From Chamaecyparis obtusa (lineage: Eukaryota > Streptophyta > Pinopsida > Cupressales > Cupressaceae): a stretch of DNA of 64,000 nucleotides. This document shows positions 11,140 to 22,262 of the stretch, piece after piece (position 1 is the first letter of the stretch; each line of letters begins with the position of its first letter). A model generated the notes under the pieces. That model did not search any database, had not been told where the DNA came from, and worked only from the letters and a program-made list of their open reading frames with translations. The DNA lies in assembly GCA_027943335.1 (NCBI GenBank), contig BSBK01002082.1:1186001-1250000 (forward strand), written 5' to 3'. The position numbers were made by a program, and so were the translations under genes.

Positions 11140-11315
11140 TTCAAGGGGTGTGTTTAGCAAACCAAGTGCAACTGCCAACTTTTCATTATGGTGTCAAAAG
11201 AAATAAATATTCTCCTTTCTCTTCCACATCATCAAGTAAATCTCTTGAATTTGGAAAATACTCTGCAGCCTTCATCCCCAAGCCAATGTCTCCATCCCTG
11301 TGCAAATCTATCTGT
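11140..11315 (-). pseudogene. decayed DYW domain remnant behind the PPR stop codon
   Basis: Directly after the PPR stop, other minus-strand frames still show DYW-like sequence: IYKQIDLHRDGDIGLGMKAA and FPNSRDLLDDVEEKGEYLF, then HNEKLAVALGLLNT. The last matches the HSEKLAIAFGLLNT part of DYW cytidine deaminases and keeps the HxE residues. At least two frame changes separate the pieces, and the terminal C..C and DYW residues are not found. The gene therefore once had a DYW end, the class used for C-to-U organelle RNA editing, and now stops at E+. Confidence 0.65.
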
Positions 11316-14278
11316 TTATAGATGTGATCTGTCTCCTACAGAAAAAGTATGTAACATTTTATGGCCTTCAATCCAACTGCATCCAAGGATCTTTTTAATT
11401 CCTCTATCCTTCATCAATTTCCTTACCATTTGAACCTCATCCCACCTGCCTACTTCTGCATAGATGTTTGAGAGAAGAACATACGTTGCAGCATTTTTAG
11501 GTTCCAAATCAAAAAGTAGTGTTGCTATAAATGCTCCTAAGCCTATATTATTATGTAATCTACAGGCACTAAGAAAACACATCCATACAACCACCACAGG
11601 TTTAACTGGCATCTTAATAATAAAGTTTAGGGTGTCCACAAGAAAGCCAGCACGAGCAAAAAGGTCAACCAGACACACGTAATGATCAATTGTAGGTGTA
11701 ATGCAATAAGGGTTACTCATATGATTGAAGTATGTACAGCCCGCCTCCACTAAACCTGCATGGCTGCATGCACATAGAACACAAGCAAAGCTTACAATGT
11801 CAGGATATGACCCAGAGTGCTTCATTAATTCAAACATTTTGAGAGCATCCTTGCAAAATCCATTTTGTGCATATCCTGCAATCATTGCATTCCATGAGAC
11901 AACATCTCTTTGAGGCATTCTGTCAAACAGTTCACGTGCCTTGTCCATTATTCCACATTTTGCATACATGTCTACGAGAGCGTTTCCAACGACAACATCT
12001 GACAAAAACCTCCCTTCCGTTATGTTTTGATGGATGCCCATACCTTGTTCCAAAGCTCCTATTTTGGCACAGGCAGGGAGAATGCTGGCAAAGGTTGTTG
12101 AGTCTGGCTTTATGCCAGTGAATTGCATATGCTTGAAAGTTTCTAAAGCCTTTTCAACAAATCCATTTTGTGCATATCCTGCAATCATTGTAGTCCATGA
12201 GACCACATTTCTTTGAGGCACGCTGTTAAAAAGTTCCTGTGCCTTGTCCATGTTTCCACATTTTGCATACGTGTCTACTAAAGCATTTCCAACTACCACA
12301 TCTGACAAAAATCCCCCTTCCATTATGGTTTGATGAACGGCCATACCCTGTTCCAAAGCTCCCATTTTGGAACACGCAGGGAGGATACTGGCAAATGTCG
12401 TTGAGTCTGGCTTTACACTTGCCAGTTGCATTTGCTTGAAAGTTTCTAAAGCTTCTTCAACAAATCCATTTTGTGCATATCCTGCAATCATTGCATTCCA
12501 TGAAATGACATCTCTTTGAGACATTCTCTCAAACAGTTCACATGCCTTGTTTATGTTTCCACATTTTGCATACATGTCTACCAGGGCAGTCGCAACTATA
12601 ACATCTGACAAAAATCCCCCTTCCATTATGCTTTGATGAACATTCATACCCATTTCCAAAGCTCCCATTTTGGCACAGGCAGGGAGGATGCTAACAAAGG
12701 TTGTGGAATTTGGCTTTATGCCTGACAATTGCATTTGTTTGAAAGTTTCTAAAGCCTTTTCAGTGAGTCCATTATGTGCATATCCTGCAATCATTGCAGT
12801 CCAGGAGACAACATTTCTTTGAGGCATTTCACTAAATAGTTTGTGCGCCTTCTTTATGCTTCCACATTTTGCATACATGTCTACTAGAGCATTTCCAACT
12901 ATAATATCTGACAAAAATTTCCCTTCCATTATGCTTCGATGGATATCCATACCCAGTTCCAAAGCTCCCATTTTGGCACAAGCAGGAAGGATGCTAGCAA
13001 AGATTGTCAAGTCTGGATTTACACCAGCCAGTTGCATTTGCTTGAAGTTTCTAAAGCCTTTTCAACAAATTCATTTTGTTCATATCCTACGATCATGGCA
13101 TTCCATGAAACCACATTTCTCTGAGGCATTCTGTCAAACAGTTCACGTGCCTTGTATACGCTTCCACATTTTGCATACATGTCTACCAGGGCCGTGGCAA
13201 CTACAACATCTGACAATATTCCTCGATCCTCAATATTTTGATGGATGTTCATACCCCGTTCTAAGGCTCCCATTTTGGCACAGGCAGGCAGAATGCTGGC
13301 AAAGGTTGTGGAATTTGGCTTTACAGCTGCCAATTGCATTTGGTCGAAAGATTCTAAAGCCTTGTCAACAAATCCATTTTGTGCATACCCTGCAATCATG
13401 GCATTCCACAAGATGACATCTCTTTGAGGCTTTCTGTCAAACAGGTCACGTGCCTTACCTATGCTTCCACATTTTGCATACATGTCTACGAGGGCAGTTA
13501 TAACTATAACATCTGACGAAAACCCCCTTTCCTTTATGCTTTGATGGATGGCCATACCCTGTTCCAAAGCTCCCAACTTGGCACAGGCTGGAAGGATGCT
13601 GGCAAAGGTTGTGGAATTTGGTTTAACACCCACCAATTGCATTTGCTTGAAAGTTTCTAAAGCCTTTTCAACAAATCCATTTTGTGCATATCCTGCGATC
13701 ATTGCAGTCCACGAGAACACATCTCTTTGAAGCGTTTTGTCAAACAGTTGGCGTGCCTTGTCTATGCTTCTGCATTTTGCATACATGTCTAACAGGGCGC
13801 TTACAACTCTAGCATCTGACAAAAATCCTCTATCCTTTATGCTTTGATGGATGTCCATGCCCTGCTCCAATGCTCCGATCTTGGCACATGCAGGGAGTAC
13901 GCTGGCAAATGTGAACTCATCAGGTTGGAGATCTGTTTGTTGCATATGGTGATAGAGTGTTACTGCCTCGTGAGCATGCCCATGTCTTCTGTACGCTGTA
14001 ATAATCGTATTCCACGAGACGCTGTTTCGTTCTTTCATGTGATCAAACACTTTTCTGGCATCCACCAAACTTCCGCACTTGACATACATGTTAATAATCC
14101 TAGTATGCAAAGTTGAGTATGTAGCGAAGGCAAATCGCCTGTGAGCGATGAAAGAGTGGACATTTTTCCCTTGTGAAAGCGCGTTGCTGAGAATAGAGGT
14201 CTGCAATAATTGAAGATATGCAGAGAACTTTTCAGATGGGTTGTGTGTAATAAGCGGAATGTGCAATGTCCCCAACAT
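11316..14278 (-). CDS. PLS-class pentatricopeptide repeat protein, E/E+ type, with one-base frameshift
   Basis: Intronless gene starting at ATG 14276-14278 and ending at 11316. The first frame ends at 13019 and the second runs from 13037. The two join if one T is restored in GAAACTT(T)CAAG at about 13043-13047; every sister repeat has the extra base. Allowing for that, the protein has about 985 residues. It starts with about 110 residues holding the first PPR motifs, followed by seven tandem PLS triplets of 101 residues (VDMYAKCG...A..LF..MPQR.VVSW.AMIAGYAQNG). Then come a last P-L-S set and E/E+ motifs (VVVWMCFLSACR, PKNAATYVLLSNIYAEVGRWDEV, GCSWIE). Such proteins bind organelle RNA base by base and guide editing or processing. 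No clear transit peptide is visible. Either a fresh pseudogene or a sequencing error. Confidence 0.85.
11826..13945 (-). repeat. seven tandem 303-bp units inside the PPR gene
   Basis: Units start near 13945, 13642, 13339, 13037, 12734, 12431 and 12128. Each encodes one P(35)-L(35)-S(31) triplet of 101 residues and is strongly similar to its neighbours at DNA level. The third is one base short, which is the frameshift. This pattern points to growth by unequal exchange or gene conversion. Confidence 0.85.
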
Positions 14279-14459
14279 AATGATGTGAGATTGAGATGAA
14301 TAGTGGATGGCAATTGCATTCTATGATTGTAATTAGAGCGTGGATAATGTAGCGTAATTCTGTGTCTGTCTTCCACAATAGCATTGCTAGTGGTAAGCAT
14401 GGAAGCAAGTTTCGAATGAATTAGATCCTTGAAAGGTAACCAGTTGAGCATTGCCAGCT

Positions 14460-15347
14460 TTCAAAACCAAACATACATTCATACGTGAATTGATTACTGT
14501 GTCATTACCACAGTGAGTAGTCAAACAAGATGACTAAACCCTCGAACAAGAAATAGTCAATCTTAAATCGTTCTAGATTGTTATTTGGAAGCATCTTATA
14601 AGAAATGGAAAGGATCGTGAAACGATTCAACGGTGTAGTTGTTGGGTTAAATTCATCTATTCGAGTTTCATGAGTAGCTCAGAAGAATTCATTTGACATA
14701 AAAATGAATAGAACACTAGGGATGTTGGTTACAGAGGTGAATCAGTAGAACTTTCAAAGAACAGATGTTCTTTCAAATTTTTTCTAGAATAAAAAGTCAA
14801 TCATATCATTCTTCATTGTGTTTAAGTTACAAGGATCTAAGATTAGTTTTTATTAAGTTTCAAATATTAATTTGATTAGTGACAAAATCTTTTATTGAGC
14901 ATTTTGAATCATGGATTGTAGTATTTCTTTGACTATTATTATTATTAAGGACCACCACTAGAAAATTTGGTTGGGAGGAATTATAGAATATTTAATAGAA
15001 AGGACAAAAGTTGTGATCAATTATGCCGTAAGTGGGAGATGCTTACATCTAAATGTTTATCTTTCAATTTGAAATTGATAAAGTAGTATGGATATGTTTT
15101 AGGCTTTAGAATTGTATTGCACTCTGAGGTGTTGTTGAAGATTACCATAGTTGAAGTTTTGAGAGTTTTTTCCTGAAGTTTTAAGACCTTTTTTCATTGA
15201 ATTCATGAGTGTTGGCTAGTTAAGAGAAATGGAGTTGTCAAAGTTGCTAAAGGGTGCACAATACTACTAAAGTGTAGGGTAGTTGTTGACTTTGAAGGAG
15301 GTCATTTGAGTTGGTTTCTATCTCTATGGGTACTGACAAGTGACAAA
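14460..15347. other. spacer upstream of the PPR gene, no gene seen
   Basis: AT-rich, no supported frame. It would hold the PPR promoter on its left side, but I cannot single out a TATA box with confidence. Confidence 0.35.
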
Positions 15348-16144
15348 TGTTAGGATAAAGTGACATTAAACTTGCAAACTCTATGTCATTTATGTGTCTC
15401 CAAGTTCCTTGAAAATTGTCCACTAAGACATGAGAGAAAAATATTTAGTATTTGTACTTGATGGGTGATTGTAAGTCCATTTTCAAAAGGTAAACATGTA
15501 ACAGTGGTAAGGAAAAGACAATGTGGATAAAGTAGCCTCCTTTAGGCATCCACATTGGGATATGAAGGTGCTTTAGGCACATATGAATGGAAGAAGAAAG
15601 GTTGTCCATTGGGAGATCCCAAAATTTATTAGAGAGCTACAAAGCATTTAGAAGGCTAGAGGTTTGAGTGGCTATGGGTTGGGTGTCTATGTTGGAGCCA
15701 CTTGAAGGAAATTAATGATTTATCATGTCTCTTAGTTATTCACTTTCCTAGACATGGGTTTTTGGCAGTGGTTTCTTGCCTCTTGTTTTGGGAAACAACA
15801 TTGGTTTTTCCAATCCAAGTTTGATATAAATTGGTACCATGACATAGGAGTTCCATCATGGTTATTTGTAGGTTTCTTGGTGATTTTGGATTAGTTGAAG
15901 AAGCGAAGTGTATTTTGTATCATTCTCTCTTTTGAAGAGTAATAGTATATTTCCCCATTTCTCCGATGGAGTTCTTTTCTTGAAAGGGTTTCTCCATGTA
16001 AATATGGCATCTCATTTGGTTTGCTATTTTTATATTATTATTGAATGTTGCAATCACTTTCATATTTTAGATTTAGTATCTTATTTTAAATTTGTAATCA
16101 TATAAAGTTCTAATTGCAAGTTTTCTTCACCTTGATTTTCAACA
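15348..16144 (+). mobile_element. 5' LTR of copia element E5
   Basis: Begins TGTTAGGATAAAG, close to the E3 LTR start TGTTAGGAATAAGG, and ends TTTTCAACA. It is followed at 16145-16160 by TTTAGTATTAGAGCCA, a mutated version of the primer-binding site complementary to initiator tRNA-Met. A gag frame follows. Length 797 bp. The matching 3' LTR would lie beyond the right edge of the window because the element is interrupted by the LINE stack. Confidence 0.6.
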
Positions 16145-16269
16145 TTTAGTATTAGAGCCAATGGTTTTGTTAAGGGGGGGATGTTTTTCTTTTTAAGTGT
16201 TGAATGCTTTTTGCTGCATTCATAGGTTTTTTTGCATGCTTTTGTAGTTTTGAGAAAAAGACTGAAATC

Positions 16270-16562
16270 CATGTCTTCTACTTCTCACATACATATTGAG
16301 AAATGACTGGCTATGAGATGTGAGAACCAAAGATGAGAGATCTTTTGGAAGAAAGAGATTAGTGGTTGTTGGTTTCACAAGAGACAAATCCATCTACCAT
16401 AATAAATGAATATTGAAAGAAAATAGGCAATAAGGAGCGGGGAATTGTTTAGTTATGTCTTATTGATTTCGTTCTCTTGAATGTCTCCACAAAAGATTCT
16501 ACATACAAGTTATGAAATATGATATGTGATATTTATTAAACCAAAAGATTGTCCAATAAGTT
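16270..16562 (+). pseudogene. E5 copia gag, N-terminal fragment, cut by LINE-1
   Basis: With a few stops the frame reads KMRDLLEERD.WLLVSQETNP, IGNKERGIV.LCLIDFVLLN, STKDSTYKL and TKRLSNKF. This is the UBN2-type gag of E3-like copia elements (compare WKLKMEDMLEDHDLWEA and SLVNKLFL in E3). Stops fall mostly where W is expected. At about 16563 the frame breaks off and the antisense 3' end of a LINE begins, so the rest of gag and pol should be to the right of the window. Confidence 0.6.
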
Positions 16563-18119
16563 TTGATTAAGTCAATTCGGAAAGGGCCCGAACCCATAAC
16601 ATCAAGCCCAAAGGTAGTTCAAAAGGAATTTACGAGGAGTGAATTTAACTAGCAAACCAAAATAGACAAAACGCCTTAAAAGTACCAACAATAGAGACAA
16701 CCAAAAGAAAGAACCAAAAGACACAAGAAACTATATAGACGAGGATTTAACCTCCTTTCATTCCTGATTAAGCTCCTTTAGGGTTTCCAAGAAAGAGCCC
16801 TTCCTAGGCGGGCGTTGAATCGAGGTCGAAGTAGAAGGGCCCTCTTTCGCCATTTGAGAAGAAACTCACAAATTATCATCTCTCTTTTCTCTTCTTTTGG
16901 CTTTCCTATACTCCAATTCCTCTTGGAGGGTGTTGAAAGATTTCGTCGTATTTTCCATCATTTTTTAGCTGAAGGCGATGATTTTTACAAGATTTTTGTT
17001 CACTTGATTTTGGTTAGTTTTAACATTGACTAGATTCAACAACATTTCTTATTTCTCCTCTTCATAGGCAATTATGGCCTTCAATTCACAAACTTGTTCC
17101 TCAATTGTGTCTCAATTATCTAATTCCATGACAAGTTTATCATCTACTTTCCAAACACAATCTTCCGCAATGGTCTAAGACCAATACACGGGTTTAGCCT
17201 CAACCTCCACAATAGCTTCTAGTCTGTTAATATTTTTCTTGGTCGTATGAAATTGAGAAATAAATGTTTTGATGATTGTATTTTATTGGTTATAGAGGAT
17301 GCACAATTTATCCACTTTATCCAAAATATAGGGGTAGTTAGGTAGCTCATCTTCAAGGGTAAAGTTGTGGGTATAGGGAGGAACATTTTGTTGGACCTCA
17401 TGATCACCTTAAGGGGTACAAATAGAGGAAGGAGGTTTTGAGACTGACCAATATTTTTAGGTGGGTATTCTCAAGGGTCCACTCCAATTCTGTAGACCAA
17501 GAATAGGAAGAATCCTTAGAGACAATGATAGTTTCTTCAATATTCTCTTATTTTCCTAAAGCTTTCAGCTTGGCCTTCCTTTGAGGATTAACTCTAGTTG
17601 AACTAGGAGGAGGAGTAACTATAGTATATGGGGCTTCCCCTTCTATCCCGTTGGTTGTTGAGCTCACCAATGATAGGGGAATTTTTAGGGCCAATCTCTG
17701 GGGTAAGAGGCAAATGAAAGTTATACAAGCAAATGATGAGGCCTTGGTGAAAAGGCTCCCCCATCCCCCATGAGTTTTGGATTTAACAATAGATTGGGAT
17801 AGTGAGGATAAAATCCAAAAAGGGAAATTAAGCTTGATACCATGATGAAAATGATTGAGCATAGGAAATATGTGGGAAAGTGTTTGAAACTACCTTCGAG
17901 TGTGATGAATTTGATTAGCACCAAAGTCACATCCTTCCATTCACTTAGAAGCTCTTCGCGGTTGAAGTTGTTTTGAATGTGGGATTTTTTCACTAGGGCC
18001 GATAAATTTCCTACAGTCTTGTTTGTAATGGGTATTGAAGTTTCTATGAAGGGTGGTCCCTTCTGCCAACAAACTAATAACAACCACAATAGACTTGATT
18101 GACACCACAAAAGAGATGT
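16563..18119 (-). mobile_element. LINE-1, 3' segment (end of the third ORF and 3' UTR)
   Basis: Antisense LINE piece. Its 3' end on the minus strand is TAATCAA abutting the E5 gag. Its 3' UTR carries GGTTCGGGCCCTTTCC, similar in place and sequence to LINE-2 (GGGTTTCGGCTCCCTTC). The coding part is broken but legible from 18119 to about 16760. Pieces include ISFVVSIKSIVVVISLLAEG, REELLSEWKDVTLVLIKFIT, LEGSFKHFPTY, MLNHFHHGIKLNFPFWILSS, a linker and a helical tail (LVMELDN, EEQVCELKAIIAYEEEK). Stops and at least three frameshifts. The same protein is encoded by LINE-2. The segment continues at 53212 across E1. Confidence 0.65.
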
Positions 18120-18283
18120 TTTTGGCATAACTAATGAGATTGTTGGCATATCTGATGTAGTGATGGTAAGTGAGTTTTGGAGATGTCATGATGCAACTTT
18201 GATTACAAGATGATCAGTTATAGTGTTGTCATTGATGTCAATTTAGTGTCTATTGGTTGATAGTGTTCTTGTTATGATGAGAT
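18120..18283 (+). repeat. E1 5' LTR, first 164 bp
   Basis: Starts TTTTGGCATAACTAATGAG (3' LTR copy: TGTTGGCATAAC...). Ends in GAGAT (18279-18283), where E2 is inserted. Continues at 47033. Confidence 0.8.
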
Positions 18284-19733
18284 TGTTGGAAACTACAATT
18301 GAAACAATTATTGTATTGTCATTGATGTCAAAGCTTAACGATTGATGAGAAGGATTAGGGCAAGGGTGATAACAATAGAACCTAGAGAAAGGTTGAGTTA
18401 TTTGATACTTCAAATGAGTACTTGATTATATGGCACAATGATAAGATGATGTATTGTTTATCTAAGTAAGAAGCAAGACTGAACAAGTAGGCTTAACCGA
18501 GCAAAAGTGAATAAATCTAGTTTAAGCCGAGTGATGTTAGTGTCGACCGAGAGCTAGTATATGCTGAGTAAATTTAGTGTTGACTGAACATTAGTTTATT
18601 GCTGAGTGACAACATTAGCTGAGGGAGACAATTTGAAGAGATGATTGAGCTACGCAGTGATGACCGAGGAGTTGAACACAGTATTAACCGAGTGTTAGTA
18701 ATTTACATTTGAGGAAGAATTCAGATTCCTAGCCGACTTAGTTGAATTCTTGGATTATGTAAATCGTGTTGACTTTATTAATTGAGTGTATGGAGAATTT
18801 AATGCACGGTAAACCATTTTATTGTGATTTCAATAAAGAGATTGAAGATGTTTCTAGAAGGATGGATGGAGAACATGAATGTTGGAAGGATTCAATGAAT
18901 CTGACCTAAACCTAAGATCTACAGAGGAGATTAAGTGGCAAAAGATAGATCTACCTATTGAAGAGGTATAAAGGAAAACCTAAGTGTGAGGTTAAAGAAG
19001 TATGCTGGAGTTGTTGATGTTATTGACTGATAAGTCTAAGCAGAAAGGCTGAAGGTGAAGGAGTTGATCAGAGTTGTGATTGCTTGAAGCGAATTCTGAG
19101 CAGATCAGTGATGGAGATGGAATTGAAACTCATTTAGTAAGCCAACATATATGTGTGAATTGGATCTGTTATTTGCAAAGTAAGTTGTATGTTTTTTAGA
19201 TCAGATACTACTGCTACTTTCTAACCATTGTATTAGTCTAAATCCTTTAATAAAGGTCGACCTAATAGTCATTGTTTAAATCCTTTAATCAAGGTTGCAT
19301 TCTGATGGAATGTACTTAAGTCCTCTAACAAGGCTCACTCCTAACAGGGTGGTTGAAATCCTTTAACAGGGTCACACCTAGCAGTGTGTTTGTAAACCTT
19401 TGACAGGGTTGGCTTTTCACAGAGCTCACTTCAAAAAAGTGAAAATATCAGTAACATGTTACAAAGTGGTTTTTCCCAAATTAGGTTTCCACTATAAATG
19501 CTGGTGTCATACTTGTGTAAATGTTTTGGTGTGAACATTTCTATGTTTTGCAAGTTAAATATTGTTGGATAGTGGACTACATTGTTATATGTTTCTAGCA
19601 TACATTCTTTAATGATCGAGTAGTGTCAGTGATTATTTGAGATTGTTGAAGTGTTTAAAAGTTCAATTGATACATCTAGACCTGAGAACAACTGATTCAC
19701 CCCCCCTCTCTGTTGTTCTAAATCATATTAACA
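18284..19733 (+). repeat. E2 5' LTR (1450 bp)
   Basis: TG...CA ends. The first 400 bp hold repeated ACCGAG/GCCGAG/GCTGAG motifs (about 18497-18693). Near 19230-19400 lies a run of degenerate 25-35-bp units built on AAATCCTTTAA.AAGG...ACACCTAACAG. About 40 bp present in the 3' LTR (near 45590-45630) are missing here just after CTTAAC. Confidence 0.85.
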
Positions 19734-19781
19734 ATTGGTATTTGAGCTGTTGCTACTTACACAGAACAAGTTTAAAGGTAC

Positions 19782-20324
19782 TTGAAGCAAATGATCAAGA
19801 TGTATAAAAAGGAGGTACCGAAGTTGAATAAGGAGAACTTCCCTACATGGCAGAGTCTGATGAAACTGCATCTAGCTGGTATCGGTGACTCAGCAAAATA
19901 TTATGTTGAACATGACTATGTTACACCTGCTGCACCTTTGACTACCGAGGAGATGCGAGCTAAACAGGAACACAACCAAGCAATGTTGGAGATTGCATCT
20001 GCCTTAAGCTATCCTGAATTTGAAGACATTAAAGATTGCACAAATGAAAAGAAAATGTGGGACACTCTTGCAAATATCTATGGTGGTGATACAAATGTAC
20101 TAAGGGAAAAAGCTGAAAGCCTGAGAGGTAAGTTTGATGAAATGAAAATGCAAGAAGGTGAAAATATTGCTCAATATTGTGGGAGAATCAAGGAGGTAGT
20201 AAATGTTATTAGAGGAGCTAATGGAACTATTGATGATGAAATTGTTATTGGAAAGGTATTGAGAACTTTTCTTCCTATATATGCCATCAGAATTTCAATA
20301 ATTCAAGAATCTAGATGTAACCCT
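19782..20324 (+). pseudogene. E2 gag, N-terminal part, cut by the CACTA element
   Basis: Open frame with EVPKLNKENFPTWQSLMKLH, YVTPAAPLTTEEM, DIKDCTNEKKMWDTLANIYG, LRGKFDEMKMQEGENIAQY and EEIVIGKVLRTFLPIYAI-like blocks, the copia UBN2 gag. It is intact up to a TSD CCT at 20322-20324. The same frame resumes directly after the second CCT (36218-36220) with ...LTLESLVGKL, so gag was uninterrupted when the CACTA landed. Capsid-like role in packaging element RNA. Confidence 0.85.
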
Positions 20325-20338
20325 CACTAGTACATTTG
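20325..20338 (+). repeat. CACTA left terminal inverted repeat
   Basis: CACTAGTACATTTG; pairs with the right end with two mismatches. Subterminal sequence to about 20700 is rich in CGACGG/CCGTC/ATCG motifs. A pair GTAATTGCGATGA occurs near 20724 and 21211. Confidence 0.85.
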
Positions 20339-21386
20339 AGACCTTTTTTCGACGGCTGATTGTCTAAATTCAGACAGTATACCATCGATTAAGAGACACC
20401 ATCCGACATCACAATTTTGCAGTCAGAAACATTAACGGTTATGATAGGCGTCATACATGCGACGTCTATAGTCATCGCAAAAGGGGGTTTCAACACAACG
20501 AATATACTCGTTGGGTCTACTTGTACTTGTCCCACATTCGACGGATCTCCGTCAGACGTAGTTCGTTACTGACGAAAATGTTGTACCTACGATGGGTAAC
20601 TGTCATAATGTTCTGACACCTAACTGTCATTGGAAGATTGTATACAGATGGAAATGCTATTGGGGCGACAGTTATCCACCGTGCATTTCTAACAGATTGT
20701 CGTCACTTCTCTAGTGCCATTGTAATTGCGATGAAAATCACAATTTATTTTTTTTTAAAATAAAATATATTTATCGATCGAGTTTGACTCGATTGGTGTT
20801 CTTGTAGATTTGGTTGTCATTTGGAGATGAATTTACAGTAGATTCGGTAGTGGCTTGTACATTATTGAGTTGAGTCTAGCGACTTGGATTTGTAGATCAC
20901 TATAGTGTCTGTGATGACTTGGGAGAAGTCTTCTTCTAGGTGAACCAAGCTGAGAGACTTGGATTATAAAAAGTAGGTCATTTGATGCGACTTATGAGAT
21001 GTTGGATGCCTCTTCACAGTGGGTTCGCAGTGCGGTCGGTGGTGTTTCTTTGCGACTTGGTTCTTGGTAGCCATTGAGATGGATCAATATGACTTGATCT
21101 TGGGTCAAGACTTATTGAGGCAAGTTGAAGTGATCATTGCCCCTTGAAGTGATTGATGTTTTGGACAAATAGTCATCGCTTTTAGTTTTGTCATCGATTA
21201 TTCTTTGGTTTTCATCGTAATTGCGATGACTCACTATTTTTTAAAAAGAAATATATATTTGTCGTACGTTGATTGAGATCTTAAATTATTGAGCTTCTCT
21301 TTGTTTTGATAATAGTTTAACATTCTCTACTTAATAGGGCCAACCATGTTAAGGTGGAAGCTCATTTGGCCCCTCCTAGGATCCTC

Positions 21387-21451
21387 TTATGACCCTTTAC
21401 GACACTTTAAGACCTATAAGATGTATTCTTAGGGATCGTAAAGGGTCATAA
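21387..21451. repeat. 16-bp perfect inverted repeat with 33-nt loop
   Basis: TTATGACCCTTTACGA (21387-21402) and TCGTAAAGGGTCATAA (21436-21451). Could form a hairpin. It sits next to the larger foldback. Confidence 0.75.
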
Positions 21452-21472
21452 AGCGTCATAAGGGGTCTTGGG

Positions 21473-21772
21473 ACAACAGCTGAGAAACATAAATGTACAC
21501 ATCATGGTCACAATTTTTTGGAGACACAACATAATTGAATGCTATACCCAAATGATGCAACACAACCACTACTTCTGTAGTTCCAAGTTGACACTGTGGG
21601 ATCCAAAAACCAAAGATAAGGAATCTATATATGGTTTTTGGATCCCACAATGTCAACTTAGAACTACAGGAGTAGTGGTTGTGTTGCATTTTCTGGGTAT
21701 AGCATTCAATTATGTTGTGTCTCCAAACAATTGAGACCATGATGCCTACATTTATGTTTCTCAGCTGTTGTG
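21473..21772. mobile_element. foldback element with ~139-bp arms
   Basis: The arm 21473-21611 is the near-exact reverse complement of 21633-21772, separated by a 21-nt loop. Start ACAACAGCTGAGAAACATAA, end its complement. Because of the symmetry both strands show similar open frames here, which are not genes. Probably a MITE or foldback insertion in the CACTA subterminal region. Confidence 0.8.
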
Positions 21773-21828
21773 ATACCTACATTTATGTTTTGTAGTTGTC
21801 ATGTTTATTTGCATGTTCTTTGTGTTTG

Positions 21829-22262
21829 GCTTCTCTCCCTTGCATCGAAAATAATATTTTCCCACTCTGAATCGAGAATGTGTGTGCAACACAAGCAGAA
21901 TATGCACGGATAGCAGGTGGAGTTGAGAAGACCTAGCATTGAGAAGACCCAACACGTTTACATTTTTTTCTCCTTTGTTTCTTGTACACCATCTCTATCG
22001 GCAAGTTTCTTCATGGATGACCTCCACTATCTTCCACACTACAACTGTAACCACTATTCATTCTCCTGCGGTCATTACTATCTTCTCTATTGATCAGACC
22101 TCCATTGCAATTTCTCTGATGAAAAATTCCAAATTCAATGTTTGGTATTCCTTCATCTCCCCTCAACTCCATCACTTATGTGTATGGCTTCTCTCCCTCG
22201 CATCGAATATGCACAAATAGCAGGTGGAGTTGAAAAAAAACAACACGTTTACATTTTTTAAT
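21829..22262. repeat. direct repeat pair in the CACTA 3' region
   Basis: GGCTTCTCTCCCT.GCATCGAA (21829, 22187), ATAGCAGGTGGAGTTGA (about 21909, 22217) and CAACACGTTTACATTTTTT (about 21950, 22240) recur in the same order about 300-360 bp apart. The remainder up to 22640 shows no gene. Confidence 0.55.

Noticed and set aside
12841..13416. 191-codon plus-strand open frame and several shorter ones at 11.4-14.1 kb
   Set aside because: Antisense shadows of the PPR repeats; they recur with the 303-bp period and show no protein features.
16815..17033. 72-codon plus-strand frame rich in Arg and Phe
   Set aside because: Antisense of the LINE-1 third ORF tail and 3' UTR.
21456..21740. Open frames of about 90 codons on both strands with similar translations
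   Set aside because: Product of the 139-bp foldback symmetry, not genes.
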